A stretch of 64,000 bases of DNA from Tausonia pullulans. Its lineage: Eukaryota; Basidiomycota; Tremellomycetes; Cystofilobasidiales; Mrakiaceae. The DNA is taken from the NCBI GenBank assembly GCA_951802195.1, contig OX637623.1:124001-188000 (forward strand), given 5' to 3'. Made by a program: the position numbers and the translations under genes. The notes under the pieces are model-generated. The model did not search any database. It was given only the letters and a program-made list of their open reading frames with translations, and was not told the DNA's origin. Below are positions 23,196-34,665 of the stretch, piece by piece (positions within the stretch are counted from its first letter, which is position 1; each line of letters begins with the position of its first letter).

Positions 23196-24277
23196 ATGTT
23201 CATCTCCACGCTTGCTCTCGTCGGAGGCCCTGCCGCCTTCTTCGGCATGGCATCGGCTGCCCCTCTCGATGTTCGGACTTCCTACCTCCCCGACAACTGT
23301 TGTGATACGGACTACTCCCTCATCCACCCCTACAACAATAACTCGCTCTGCCTGACGGCTCCTTACGATGCTTACAACGGCCTCCACCTCACTATGTGCG
23401 TACAACGCCCTCCTTTTCTCGGTATCTTACTGACCTCCTCTTGCTTGGCCTGCTCTCTAGCGAAAAGTGCCGCAACAGCACCTTTGGCCAGAAATGGATC
23501 ATCGACGACGTGAGTCCGAGCGGGTCCTTTTCTCTTGAATGATCTCAGCTCATGGTATTACTTCTTCAGTATGAAATCAAGCTTTACGATCCTTGCCTCG
23601 ACGACAAGGGCGACAAAGGTTTTTGTCTCGACGCCAGCGACGGTCCCAAGCCTGGTCTTCCCGCTATGGTCACAACAATGCTTCACTCCCTGGAGCCTTG
23701 TGCTTCTTCTGATGCCCCTCGTTTCCCTCAGATCTGGACGTGCGCCGATCTGTTCAGTCAGAAGTGGTACTTGGGCAAGGACCACAAGATCGCCCTCTCA
23801 GGCAACTATGGTTCATTGTCCTCCACCGGTTTCCATGTCCCCCACCCATGGTTTGTACTGAAGCCTTACTTCCTCAGACCTCTGCCTCACGCGCGACTAC
23901 GACAAAGCCAAGGTCGACAAGTGCTGCAACCTTTCGACTCAGGAGTGGAAGGTCGAGTGCAAGAAGGACGAGTGCAAGCCGGGTGCGTTCATTCCCCCCA
24001 CTCCTCGCCAGACCGATGTCGCTGATAACCAATCCTATGAACAGAGTGCCCCAAGAAGGAGGGCTGCATCGTCGACAAGCCCAAGGAGGAGCCCTGGAAG
24101 AAGCCCAAGGAGGAGCCCTGGAAGAAGCCTAAGGAGGAGTCCTGCGACAAGCCCAAAGAGAAGCCCTGCGACAAGGACCAGGATAACGACAACGACAAAT
24201 GCTACGATCACAAGTGCGAGCACAAGGATAAGTGCGACCACCCGTGCCACAAGCACAAGGAGGAGGAAACTCACTAG
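23196..24277 (+). CDS. secreted Cys-rich beta-trefoil-like protein with Pro/Lys/Glu/Trp repeat tail (paralogue B)
   Basis: Exons: 23196-23395, 23461-23509, 23570-23668, 23732-23810, 23878-23982, 24045-24277 (254 residues). A signal peptide (MFISTLALVGGPAAFFGMAS) is followed by DTDYSLIHPYNNNSLCLTAP, EKCRNSTFGQKWIIDD, LYDPCLDDKGDKGFCLDA, CADLFSQKWYL, DLCLTRDYDKAKVDKCC and TQEWKVEC. Order, cysteines and Q-x-W motifs match paralogue A, and the first four intron positions correspond in place and phase. The tail differs: it has two KPKEEPWKK units and related KPKEESC/KPKEKPC units, then a Cys/His/Lys-rich end (CYDHKCEHKDKCDHPC) that could bind metal. Thus the two paralogues share a folded core but carry unrelated low-complexity repeats. 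Role unknown; probably secreted or wall-associated. Confidence 0.8.
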
Positions 24278-25776
24278 GGAAGGATTTCTGCCCTCCCTCT
24301 CGCCCCTGAAGCTGGACTGGACTTGGGTTGTTTAGTTTTTTCTTCAATGGACGCTCTGGACATGCAATTAAACCCTTCCGCAATAACATGACTGGATTTC
24401 AATGTTAAAAGTATGATTTTGTGCAAGGTTGTCGAAGCACTCTCATGCCTCGAGCTTTCGTATCTTGCTGGACCATTTGCTCCCTGCCTTGGTCTAGTCA
24501 CCATGGGTTGGGCTAATCCATTCAAAGCCCTTCATACATATTGAGTCAAAATATATGTTGAAGACGTTGCACTAAGGCAGAAGATCTTAGTGGCGAAACA
24601 GGACAGAGCACGCCGACGATCTGAAACTCGATCAAACTCACGGAAAGGGTTTGAGCCAGCAAAACGATATCGACGAAGACAGCGTTGAGTTTGCACATCT
24701 TCCCGTCTCAAGATTATCCCCTCGAGAACCAGAATAGCCTCATCGATGACAGGCTGCACCTTCAACGTGGTGGCGCACGACGACGCCTGCCCGCCGCCAA
24801 GCTAGATGTCTACTCCTGTATAACCTTCGCGCCACCGTCAACGACGCGACCTTGCCTCCTATATAGTCATCCTGACCCCCAAGTGATGGCCATGCAGCAC
24901 AATCTCCACCATCTACTCAACCGCGACCGTCACCGTGATCTCGACACCTTGTGCCGTCACTGTCATCTTCATCTCGACTGCCACCCCCTGGCCCGGCCAC
25001 GCCACCGTCACAAGGTTGCCCGTGATCCTCACCACCGAAGGCCATCCCCCCCCCCTCCCCTTCCCCCCTCCCCACCACCCATCACCACCTTCCCCCGCCC
25101 TCTGCCCCTCTTCTCCCCGTGCTTTGTAGGACCATCTGTTTCATCCCGTGTTTTTGGTTTCCTGCGCTCTCGAGCCCTTGCAGGATTTGTGGGCATGTAT
25201 CTCTTTACCACGCCCGATGGGGGTGGGTGTGTCCCCCGCACGGGGTTTGAGCCTGATCCTTAGGGGCTGGCAGGGGCATACGATATGCAAGATGGGTGGG
25301 GGGAGGGAGGGAAAGAAGGAGAGTACGGAGATGGGTCGGTCGGTAGGTAAAAAGGGGAACCGAGGTCAAACGAAAGGAAAGAGAGAGAAAAAAATCAGAG
25401 CAGGGAAACGGGGTGGGGTGGGAGGGAGTGAACGACGGAGGGAGGACCCGAGGGAGGAAGTAAGCGCGGGACCCTTTTGACACTCTTTGCGCGCGAGCGA
25501 ACAGACCGACCGGCGGTGAGCTGAGGTTGGGGGAAAAGTTAGGGGAGCGTCCATGGGGGAAGAAACAAAGAGACGGGAGAAGAGGTGGGAGATAAGGTTG
25601 TGACAAAACAGAAGGTGAGGGCAGAGGAAAGGAAGGGAGAAGAGAAAGTTGGGAGGGAGGGGTAGATAGCTAGAAAAAGAGGGAAGCGCGTGGTTGTAGT
25701 TGAAAGCATACAGTCGAGTAGTAAAGTGTCCAAGAAGGAGAGAGAGAAATGAAAAGAAAAGCGCCTGTTTGACCTC
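24278..25776. other. intergenic region; Thr/Val-rich open stretch of uncertain meaning
   Basis: About 1.5 kb. A plus-strand open stretch near 24900-25130 encodes repeated TVTVIST- and AVTVIFISTAT-like text, reminiscent of the Thr/Val-rich segment of paralogue A, with a degenerate Pro-rich end. It lacks a convincing start and splice pattern and may be a relic of a wall protein. The stretch 25270-25770 is purine-rich on the plus strand, likely the 3' UTR of the minus-strand gene that follows. Confidence 0.3.
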
Positions 25777-28620
25777 TCATCGCCTCTGCACATCGTCGTA
25801 AAGTGGCGGCAGGTCCACCACCCCTCCCTGCGGCTCCGACGGGCCCTCCTCCTCCATAGGGCCGGCATCCTGATGTCTGACATAGCTCGGCTCGGAACGC
25901 TCATCGTTCGCCTGGTTCTGGACGGCAAGCATGGCTTTTGTCTGGCGGATGACGGAAGGTGCCGTGGAGGACGCTCCTCCTGCCGAGTGGCCGCCGATGG
26001 ATGGTGGCGGACTGGGACGATGCAGTCCGAGGGTGCCCAAAGCGCCAGCACCTCCACCGGGGAGACTGTCTCTCTGCTCAGAGTGACCGATCGTCGCTCC
26101 TCCACCTGAGAGAACGCTTCCGAGGAACGACGCCGATCCCGAGTCCGTATGTTGATGTCTTGTCGGAAAGTGCGGAAGTCCATACTCACTCGCGGCGATG
26201 GCGGAGGCTCGTCGCGAATCCAAGCCCCCTTCCCCTCCTTCGGAGGCGTACAAGGCAGGGTACGATGATCCCGTCAACGGCCTGAGAGATATACCTTCGT
26301 ACGTCGGGGACGAGTCATCGTACCCTCCTGGCGATGTGCTCCCCGGGCTAGCGAGAAGCATCCCCGCGGAGGATCCACGTCGGCTTCCTCCTCCATTGGC
26401 ACTCAGGTAGGACGACGACGCTGTCTCCGCCTCATCTCTGAATGGGTCCAACCCCGGGGATCGTCCCCCTTCCTCGCCAGAGAGCAAGGTCCCCGACGAG
26501 CCATCATGGTGTGGCCCTCCTCCCGCAGGAGCCAAGATATACGGGTCCGCGTCATACCGCGACAGATCGCGCGTTCGGCGGCCGAAGACGTTGCGGCCGC
26601 CGGAGGATGATTCCGAGTGAGAGATGACGGGGGCGCCGACGACGTCACCTTCGTGTTTCTGTGAGAAGAGATCGACGGGGGAACTGGCGAGGGTTCGGCG
26701 GAAACGAGTTCGCTGGGGAAGAAAGGGGTTGGATGTCAGCAATGAGTGATGGACGAGGAGGGACCTGGTGAGACGCACGCAGCAGAACCAGAACTAAAAA
26801 GAACGCGCAATCCAGGTCAGACCCCATCGGTGACAGTGGAAGGAAATAAGAGAAGCCACACACGATGACAATTTGCATCGCCACCAGCGCAATGATGCCG
26901 CCAATGACAATCCCGACGATTGCGGCCGTTGAGAGAAGGGCCGTCTCGCCATTGCCGGCGACGGCCGAATTAGACGGCGAGTGGGAGTGACTGGCAGTGG
27001 CAATGGCGGAACTCGCTCCGCTACACGTTGTGTGAGAGAGAGGGACAATAACGGTCAGCGAGGAGCGGCCGAAAGAAAGTTAGAGTGGACGAGCGACGCA
27101 CTGCGCGGTCGTTGCGGCCTTGCCGTCCGGAGTACCCCAGGTGCTACCAGGCGTCTGGCTCGGGCTGGAGAATGATCCAAGTCAGCCCAGCGAGCAAGTA
27201 AAGGAAGCGGAAGATGAACGCACGAGGCAGCGTCGATGCAACTAGAGTCCGTGGAAGCGCCAACGGTGATGAAGTCCGATGACCCTCCGTTGCCGACGGG
27301 ACCTTTGTCAAGCTGTGCGTTAAAGGTCCGTCAGGGAGAGCCGTATGTGCTTTTTGTTTCGTTTTATTGGGCAGCGAAGAATGCGCACCATGGTCAGAAT
27401 GTACTTCGTTCCCGAGGCGATGTTGACAGTCCAGTCCCAAAGGTTGTCCTTGGCAGGAAGTATGAACGCATTGCTGGTGGAAGGTAGTGTCAGTCTTCTG
27501 CTAGAGCGACATGTAAGAGAATAGAGAGGGAGAGAACCAACCCCTTGGGAATGACCCCTAGTGACAGATTGGACCATGTCAGTCTTTGCGAGAGATCAAA
27601 GTCCAGGCAGGCTGTCACCACTCGACTCACCCACAACCTGCGTCGGGTCAGTCGCATTATTTGACCACCCGATCTTGAGCGTCGAGCACTGTGGGACCTG
27701 CCCGCTCTGGGGATCAAGGTAGAAATAGAAGTCGGCGGCGCTGGAGCGCATCTTGCAGGCTTTCTCGTCGCCTCCTGGCGAAAGGTCGCAGCAAGGGGGG
27801 GGGGGGGGTCGTCAGTCCCAAGCGAGAGAAGACAGCGGGGAAGAGATCCGGCGGCGACAGACCTGTTCGGAACGACATGACATCCGAGACACCGCCCGTA
27901 GCGAGGCCATCGGCGTCGCTCATGACGGCGACGTACTGGGTGTTGCTCTGGGAACACGATGCCAGCGGGTCGGCGCCATCAGCAACGACCAGTCGACGAT
28001 GCAGACGCGCGCGGGCGGAAAGACGACAACAGCGAACGCACGGGGTAGTTGGCCGACCAAACGTACTCGCCCGTGCTGGACGAGCTGTCCCAAGTCGAGT
28101 TGTCGAGGGCGATGTCGGAAGGATAGTCAAACGCAGGCTGGGGAAAGGTGACGAGGGGGTTGGTCAGTCACAGGAAACGGCCAGTCACAGCGTGCGGCGA
28201 GGAGATGCGATGACGGCAAAGCGGACGAACGATTACAAGGAGACGGAAAGCTGCGTATGCGACAGAAAGAAAGCGGCAGCGAGCAAGCGAGCGAGCACCG
28301 AGAAGAGAGGTCGGGATTGAAGGCAGAGACGCGTCGTCGTCAGCGCACGCTTGCCGTTGAGGGAAGCTCGTCTGCTCTCGCACGCGACTGTTGGCACACG
28401 AGAGACCGCAAGCGGACGTACGAGGTTTCCCTCCCTGCCACGTGACGAGGACGTCGGAGCAGGTCGTCGGAATCGTGTTGTTGAACGCAAAGGTGAAGGC
28501 CGACGCGCCGGGGAGGCTGAGCAGCGCGACGACAAGGACGGCGGTGCCGGTGACCGACGACCACGAGACGCGCGACGAGCGCGGGCATGGTCGCGGGGAG
28601 GGGGGCGAAGGAGAAGCCAT
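25777..28620 (-). CDS. single-pass membrane protein with two Ig-like/beta extracellular modules and a PPxY-bearing cytosolic tail
   Basis: Exons on the minus strand: 28620-28422, 28250-28231, 28137-28042, 27947-27863, 27774-27631, 27557-27542, 27473-27389, 27312-27224, 27158-27102, 27020-26864, 26793-26779, 26712-25777 (632 residues). The N-terminus has an uncleaved-looking signal (VLVVALLSLPGASA), then two similar modules: CSDVLVTWQGGKPPFRLLVIP with YVAVMSDADGLATGGVSD, and KIGWSNNATDPTQVVG with YILTMLDKGPVGNGG. Both end in a G-G-x-S/D turn, a repeated pattern common in basidiomycete surface proteins. The membrane helix (IVGIVIGGIIALVAMQIVI) is followed by FWFCC and a 310-residue Ser/Gly-rich tail ending RHQDAGPMEEE and LPPLYDDV, a PPxY site. 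Three micro-exons (20, 16, 15 bases) are needed to keep conserved text. Function unknown; a cell-surface sensor is an inference. Confidence 0.75.
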
Positions 28621-29434
28621 CGGGAGAACGCTAGCCTCGGCAAGAAAGCGAGAGAGCGGATCGGAGAGAGGGACAAAGGGATGGCGGCGAGAGGAGGGGG
28701 CGGTTTGTGTTTCAAGGACGGGCGAGACGCGAACGAGGGTGAGGGCGCCTGTCTCTCGAGACTGGCGAGGGGAGGGCCTGTCTGTTGTTGATGCGAGTGG
28801 CGCGGGGGATAGGTGAGGGTCGGTCCAAGGAGGGACTAACGTCGAGGGTCGGTCGTCCGTCGAAATGGGTCAGGGGTTGGGGACAAGTCGAGCCAGCGAG
28901 AGAGGAGAAAGGAGAGGACGGGGAGAAAGAGGAGGGGCGAGGAGGAGAAGAGGGAAACAGCCTCGCACGCTCCCCCGCAACACTATCCACTCTAGTACTC
29001 AATCCCCCTCGGCCCCACGGAAGACCATCGGCCGGCCCGGTCCGCCTGAATGGTCTGCTCTGCTCTTCCGCTCACGCTGGCTTCTTTCGTGGCTGGAGGG
29101 CCTGGTCCTCAGGCAAAGAGGCAACGTCGATGGGTGCTACCTGCCCGGCGGACCGCCACCTTTGCTCGTTTCATCTGCCGTCGTAAACCGACCTAGCAGA
29201 GTCCGGTCCTATGCACCATCTCTCCTCTTTCCTAAGAATTTCCTCGTCCCTCAAGGTGACTGGCATCCTCAGCCCCACCCTGGGAAACAAGCGGGCGAAA
29301 GTGACGAGGCGGCAGAGCCGACCCCTGTGAACCCCGACCAGGGCGGCAGAGCCAGTCGTCGCCTTTCGCCGTGGCCCGTTGCCGTCGGCTTCCGCGCAAC
29401 TTGTCGCACCCAAACCACGATCCAAGCCTCCACC
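28621..29434. promoter_or_regulatory. divergent promoter region
   Basis: About 810 bases shared by the membrane-protein gene (-) and the small DUF4748-like gene (+). Rich in GAG/CTC runs. Open frames on both strands here are low-complexity shadows. No gene supported. Confidence 0.4.
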
Positions 29435-29991
29435 ATGAACACGCCCAAGAGCATCGTCTGTCTTGACTTCCCTCGCGTTCCGCTTGTGCCCTCTTGGTCC
29501 CTCCGTTGACCTTCCCCCCTCATGCTCCTCCGACAGGCCGTCGGATGGGGTGCCCTCTGCATCGGTCCGTCTGGACGCTGTCTCATGCCACCTTTCCTTG
29601 CGCCTTGGCCGCGCTCACCCATCTCCACTCACCTTGCCTCTCATCTCTTCAGCCGCTGGAGGAGCCTACATCTATGCCCGCCAGGAGATTGACTCCCGCC
29701 GGCTCGAGCAGGCTCGGACGGGTCGCAAGGACACGAGGATCCTTACTTGTTCGTCCCCGTCGCGGCGCTCTCGCAGCCCTACGCCCACCCTGCTGACTTG
29801 CTCGTGCGTGCGGCTTAGGGGAGGAACGTATCGCCCTCGACCAGATGAACGAGCAGCCGCAGCCTTCCGGGGCTGGCGTCCAAATGCGCGCGAGCGGAGG
29901 GACCGTCGGCGCGGCGACGGCCGAGGCGTTCAAGGACCGGTATCCTACGCCAGAGACGGAAGTTGGGAAGCGGCCTTCAAGGATACAATAG
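29435..29991 (+). CDS. small DUF4748-like protein, probably mitochondrial
   Basis: Exons 29435-29459, 29653-29721 and 29819-29991 encode 88 residues. The sequence reads MNTPKSIVSAGGAYIYARQE then IDSRRLEQARTGEERIAL, and ends in TAEAFKDRYPTPETEVGKRP. A short hydrophobic start followed by a basic helix of the form GAYxxARxEIDxRR matches the DUF4748 type as I remember it. Such proteins are small fungal proteins of unknown function, often predicted mitochondrial and membrane-associated. The first exon is 25 bases. Its donor was chosen (T|GTCTTG) because only that phase joins to AGGAYIYAR; the neighbouring GTCTGT would break the frame. No operon-like context. Confidence 0.6.
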
Positions 29992-30701
29992 CTGAGGGGT
30001 TAGGATATACAATGGAACCTCGACAAAAAAAAAAGGATCACGATGGACGGGCACGGGAGGCCGAGCCAGCTGGAGACACAGGTCGCGCGCGGGAGCTCGT
30101 TCCAATCTCCCGATCGGAAGACTGCTGCTGGGAATGAGACAGGGAGGGCCAGTCAGTGCAGGGAGAGAAGACCTGGTACAGGGCCATTGAGAACCCGGAG
30201 GACCCCCGTTCTTTTCTCGACGGCGTGACTCCGTATCTCGATCTTCCAGGGTCTTCCAGACGGGCTCCGCTCGTAAGACAGGCGTCGGACGAGGCTCCAA
30301 AGTGCTGGTGAATACTGAGCGAGGAAAGAAGCACAGCTCGTCTGCCCACACCCGATGGGAGCGATCTGTCGGAGTGGGAGAGTAAAGTCGCTGGTAGCTT
30401 GGTGACGGTTGGTTGCTGCGGAACCAACGGCGTCGCCCGCTCAAGCCTTGGGAGAGTTCTCACCTCGCTCGTGCTCGCTCAGCTGCAACCATCCACCACC
30501 CATTTATCCAGTCTTGTCTCTTCTTCTCCACCCCCCTCTCCCCTTCCCTCCACCCCCTCCCCCGCTCCGCCTCTCCCCCATCCAACTGCCCACGTACCTC
30601 TGCCGACCTCCGTCTCTCTTCCCGACGCTTCAAGCCAATCCTCACCCTCCCTCAGCGCTCTTAACTCTTCACCCGCACCTCCGGTTGCCGGAACCGATCC
30701 C
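29992..30701. other. intergenic region with a C/T-rich leader
   Basis: No supported gene. From about 30480 to 30700 the plus strand is almost pure pyrimidine with CCTCCAC-type blocks, presumably the 5' UTR or core promoter of the next gene. Confidence 0.4.
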
Positions 30702-32771
30702 ATGTCCACCATGGTCCTCTCCCTCGCCTCTCACCCGCCCTCGCCGTCACCGCAACGCCGGTCCAGACCGCGAGCCCACCAGGCCTCGATGTCGGCCTCG
30801 GTGCCTTCCACGACACTCTCCCACAAACACGTCCAGGGCACGACGATCCCAGGCCTCTCCCTCTCCCGCCCGTCCGCGGCTGTCTCCTCGGCCAAGAGGA
30901 ACCACTCGTCTTCCTCATCCCTTTCCTCTGCCCCTCCTCTGAACAAGGTCAGCCCGGGGCTCTTGCTGTCTCTTGCGAGCGACGGAGTGCATGCGGTGGT
31001 GATGTGTGAAGGGAGGGCTCAGGTGGGAGAGGGAGAGGGCGAGGGCGAGGAAAGGGTCTTGTGAGTGGGTGGAGTGAGGGTGAAGTGAGACCGACGCCGC
31101 CGCCGCCTCTTCGCCGTCCCTCGGCTCTTTCTCTCGCCCATGCTCCTCCCAGTCTTCAAACGGTGCAAGCAGTGAATGGGCGTGTCTAGAAGAAGAGCTT
31201 CCAAGATGGCTGGCGTGGTTTAGCCTGGATTCGTCCTTTATACCACCCCACTACCCTGTCAGGCCAGCCAGCGGCCGGCTTTCTCCACCCTCCACTGCCT
31301 CAGCCAGCGCGCACTTCCTTCTTTAACTCTGTTAACTTACACCTGACACCTTCTCTTCTCTCTCCCTTTCAGTCCAAGTCTTCTGGGTCTACCTCCACCA
31401 CCAAGTCTTCTTTGGCCATGGCCACACCCTTGTCCTCTGCCTTACCTCTCCCCCGCACCGGTGCCGCCGCCCCTCCGTCGACGGATGCGGACGCCTCTTC
31501 ATCCTTGAACACCAACAACAATGCCAATGCCAACCTTCTCCACACGATGACGCCCCCTCGTGCCCGTCGCGCCCGCACCAAGGGCACCAAGTCCGATACT
31601 TCAGCGCCTCCGGAGGACCTTGCCTCCGCCGCTGCCGCCACGCCTCTTCGCTCTTCTCCTCCGCTCGGAGACCTCACCCTTGAGGGCGGAGGAGGCGAGT
31701 CCTCCTTCCCCAGTGTCTCGAGCCCGACGCCTGCGTCTCGCTCCTCGCGACGGGGCCGCGGCGGCAAGATACCTTCCAAAGCTTCTGTTGCCGAACCCAC
31801 CCCGATCAAGCGGACCGGTCGCGCGACGGACCATCATAAGCATTCCCGCAGCGACGAAGAGGATGTCAATGAGGAGCTCTATTCGCACTCCGCCCCGAGT
31901 GAGCGCGAGTTTATCGTCGAGGCTCGGCGGTCCGAGGAGCAGCGTGAGCAGCCTCGTCAGCAACAGCAGCAAAACAACGGCAGCGGCGGAGGAAGGCGGA
32001 AGCGTGGCGGCGCTGGACGCTCTCAGCGTCGCGGCGCTAGCAGTGGCAAGGAGGACGGCGGCGCCAACGGCTTCTTCCAGGGAGGCATCTTGAGCGGTAA
32101 CGCCAGTGGAGGAAGCGGTGAGGAGGACGACGTTTGGGAGTTGCCGGACTCGCAGGCCCCCAGAGGGACCGATCAGCTCACTGTCAGTCGCAGTTTCAGC
32201 CCGTATTAGCTCACTCAGGACGTCCACTGACACCTACATTGCACACTTTTTCTATCAGTGGCAGCAGAGCATCCTCTCGCCTCCCCGCCTTCCTAGCTCC
32301 TCGTCCAACAGCAACAACAAGCGCTCCTCCTTGGCCTCCTCGGGCCGCCCCGTTCCTCTCCGCCAGCCGGCGCCCTCCCCTGCTCCGTCGGCGACGGCAT
32401 CTAATCCGGCCCTCACCTGGCAGCAATCGCTCCTCGCGGCTTCGTCACTGAACCCGACGCCTCCTTCGGGCGGCGGCAGCGGCGGCATCACCCGTCGACG
32501 CAATTCGCTCCCTGGCGGGGCGCACCAGCACCGGCCTTCGTCGTCGTCTCACCAGACTCCCGCTCCGCCTGCACCTGCTTCCGCTGCCCCGGCGGCCGTC
32601 CAGCGCACCCCCGTCAAGGCCATCGCGCCCTTCACGGGCCACACCCAGCCCGGACTCGTCGCACCCGCCTCGGTAGGCGGTAGCGGTGGCCCTCGGTACG
32701 CCGGACCGACGTTCCATAACTCACCGATGGGCGGTGAGATCCCGAGGCCGAGGTTTGGGGGCAGGATGTAG
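30702..32771 (+). CDS. PNRC/Edc1-motif protein, candidate mRNA-decapping activator
   Basis: Exons 30702-30947, 31373-32182 and 32259-32771 (522 residues), phase 0 throughout. Nearly the whole protein is disordered and Ser/Pro/Arg/Gly-rich, with a poly-Gln patch (QQQQQ) and basic RRKRGG text. Two short conserved elements stand out: TWQQSLLAASS and the C-terminal YAGPTFHNSPMGGEIPRPRF. The latter is the PNRC-type motif found in fungal Edc1-like proteins and human PNRC2, which activates Dcp1-Dcp2 by bridging cap RNA and the Dcp1 EVH1 domain. The role as a P-body decapping activator is thus family knowledge applied to a short motif. A start at 30702 was preferred; the frame is open further upstream (ATG at 30399), through the pyrimidine-rich leader. 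Intron 1 is long (425 bases). Confidence 0.72.
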
Positions 32772-34509
32772 ACGCCCACCATCCCAGCACACATCAGCAC
32801 AGTCTCTTGATCTCTCTCCCCCTCATTCGCCCCCTCTCATTCGATTTCCTACTCGGTCTCTCTCGCACGCAACGCAACGCTATGCAACGCTCCCACCCCC
32901 GTAACGATCGGCTTTCGTGTTTCACGACTTGTTTTCTCTTCCTCTTCGTCCCTCATCCACCTACTCAGTCGCTCAACGGCATACCGATCGATCATCGGGG
33001 CGCTAGTACTACTCGCCTCTCCACCTCTCACGGTCCAGTCGTTTCACTCTCTCCCCTCCTCTCGGCTTTCTTGGATCTTTCCTCCAAGAACGGGCTCTTT
33101 TTTCTTCCTCTCTCCCTCTCTCTCGTCACGAGTTGTACTATCTCGCTCTCAATCGGGTCCGTACTTCGTGTATCTTTTCCTCCCTTCTGTCCTCGTTTGG
33201 TTCGCTGACATGGATCTCGCCTCTTCTTCACACACACACCAGTCACTCAGTCGATCGATTGTTCTTTCAGATATCCTCCTCGCTCTACTATAGAGATCGA
33301 CCGACTGAGTGGAGCGTGAGATGGAAGGAGAAACGAGGGGATCTTTGAACGATCTCTCTTTCTTTTTCTCTCTCCCCTCCTCGCTCCTGCTACTTTCCCC
33401 ATTCAATACGTCGGGGTTGTACAACACCAAGACCGCCATCATTTACGGCGCGAGGAGGGAGGGAGAATGAAGTAAGCGGGCAGCCGTTGGGAGGCGGGAG
33501 CGAGTGGGCAGTAGTGCAGTCACCTCGAGGTTGTTGTGTTGTCGTTTGTTTCGTTTAGTCGTTATGTGTGTCATTTTCCTTATCCTTCTTCTTCTCTTCC
33601 TTTTTGAACAGTTCTATCCTCCTTTTTCTCCGCTCTCTTCTTTTTCTTTTTCCTTCTTTTGCTCATTAGTTTGCCTTCCTCACACACACCCCCCCCCCCC
33701 CCCCCTCCCCCCTTGCCTTTTTCCTCTTCCTCCTTGCTCCACCCCCCACATCACTCGAGAGAGTCCGCTCCCATCCACCCTCTCTCCTATCGACGATCCT
33801 CAACGGCGTCATCCTTTCCCTCATGAAGCTCTTTCAACAGAGCTTCTCCATCCGTTCTCGCCTTTTCCGGTTCCTTGCCCCCCCCTGCCCCCCTCCGTCT
33901 TCCTCGATCCGCCCGCCTATGCTTTACCTCTTATTTTTCCATATTCTTTCCTCTCAATCGTCGATTGATGGAAAAGAATTCGGAGGAAATTCTGGTTCAT
34001 TCATTGAAAAAGAGGATGAAGCAAGCGAACGCTTGCCTCGCTCAGCTTTTCTTCTGTCGGTCGTTCAAAGCCTTATGAAATTCCGTCGCAGCCTCCGCGA
34101 TGACATAATATCATCTACGGTAACGACTATGCCCATCTACCCATCATGGTTCAAGCGACGAGAGTGTGGTGCTACCTTGGTCCAGTAGCTCATGCAAACT
34201 CATTGCTGACCGTCGCTTTCTACTGTTTTCCTTCCTCTCCACAAAGATGAGACTTTTGCTTCTTCGATCTTGACTCTTGCTGGACGGACGAGAAGGTCGA
34301 TAGATACCTTTGGCAACGCAGGCTGGCTACCCTGCTTAACTGACAGGCTTTCCTCAACCCCGTCCAGCTTCATGCAGCACGCTCGTCAAGGAAGGTGGTG
34401 GTGGAATTGATGACGTTAGAGGAGTGGGGTCCCTCTCTTTTGGTCAGACTTGCCATCGCGTTCCCTCTCGGGCGACTGTCTTCACCCCTTCTTGTCTTTA
34501 TTGAGCAAC
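32772..34509. other. long pyrimidine-rich non-coding region
   Basis: About 1.7 kb after the decapping-type gene. The plus strand is C/T-rich to about 33950, with a run of 17 C at 33689-33705 and CA repeats. Likely a long 3' UTR plus spacer. Open frames such as 33504-33968 are low-complexity Phe/Leu/Pro/Ser and not convincing. Confidence 0.4.
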
Positions 34510-34665
34510 CCAACGAGCTCATCTTCTGTATTGAGGCTGGTTCTCAATGGAACAGATCAGGCATATGGCCGCGTCGCCGAACTGTTTACATCGACGATGC
34601 ACCTCGGTGGCGACGAGATCTCCCCCGCTCCATCTCCTCATGCTGCTCTCTTCAATGTCGCCTTG
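34510..34665 (+). pseudogene. relic of a GH20 beta-N-acetylhexosaminidase
   Basis: An isolated open stretch reads RLVLNGTDQAYGRVAELFTS then TMHLGGDEISPAPSPHAALF, ending at a GTATGT donor-like site (34666). The H-x-GGDE signature is the GH20 active-site motif (Asp-Glu pair acting with the substrate acetamido group), and the preceding text (T-D-x-A-Y-x-x-V-x-E-L) fits the helix before it. GH20 enzymes are normally about 500-600 residues and secreted or lysosomal. Here no other GH20 block could be found within 1.5 kb on either side, so this is a single surviving exon-sized piece. Chance similarity is possible because the match is short. Confidence 0.5.

Noticed and set aside
28865-29509. 214-codon plus-strand open frame upstream of the DUF4748-like gene
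   Set aside because: Arg/Gly/Glu low-complexity start, no domain; it overlaps the real first exon in another frame.
31601-32233. 210-codon minus-strand open frame inside the decapping-type gene
   Set aside because: Ala/Leu/Arg-rich antisense frame produced by the low-complexity Ser/Arg/Gly codons of the plus-strand gene.
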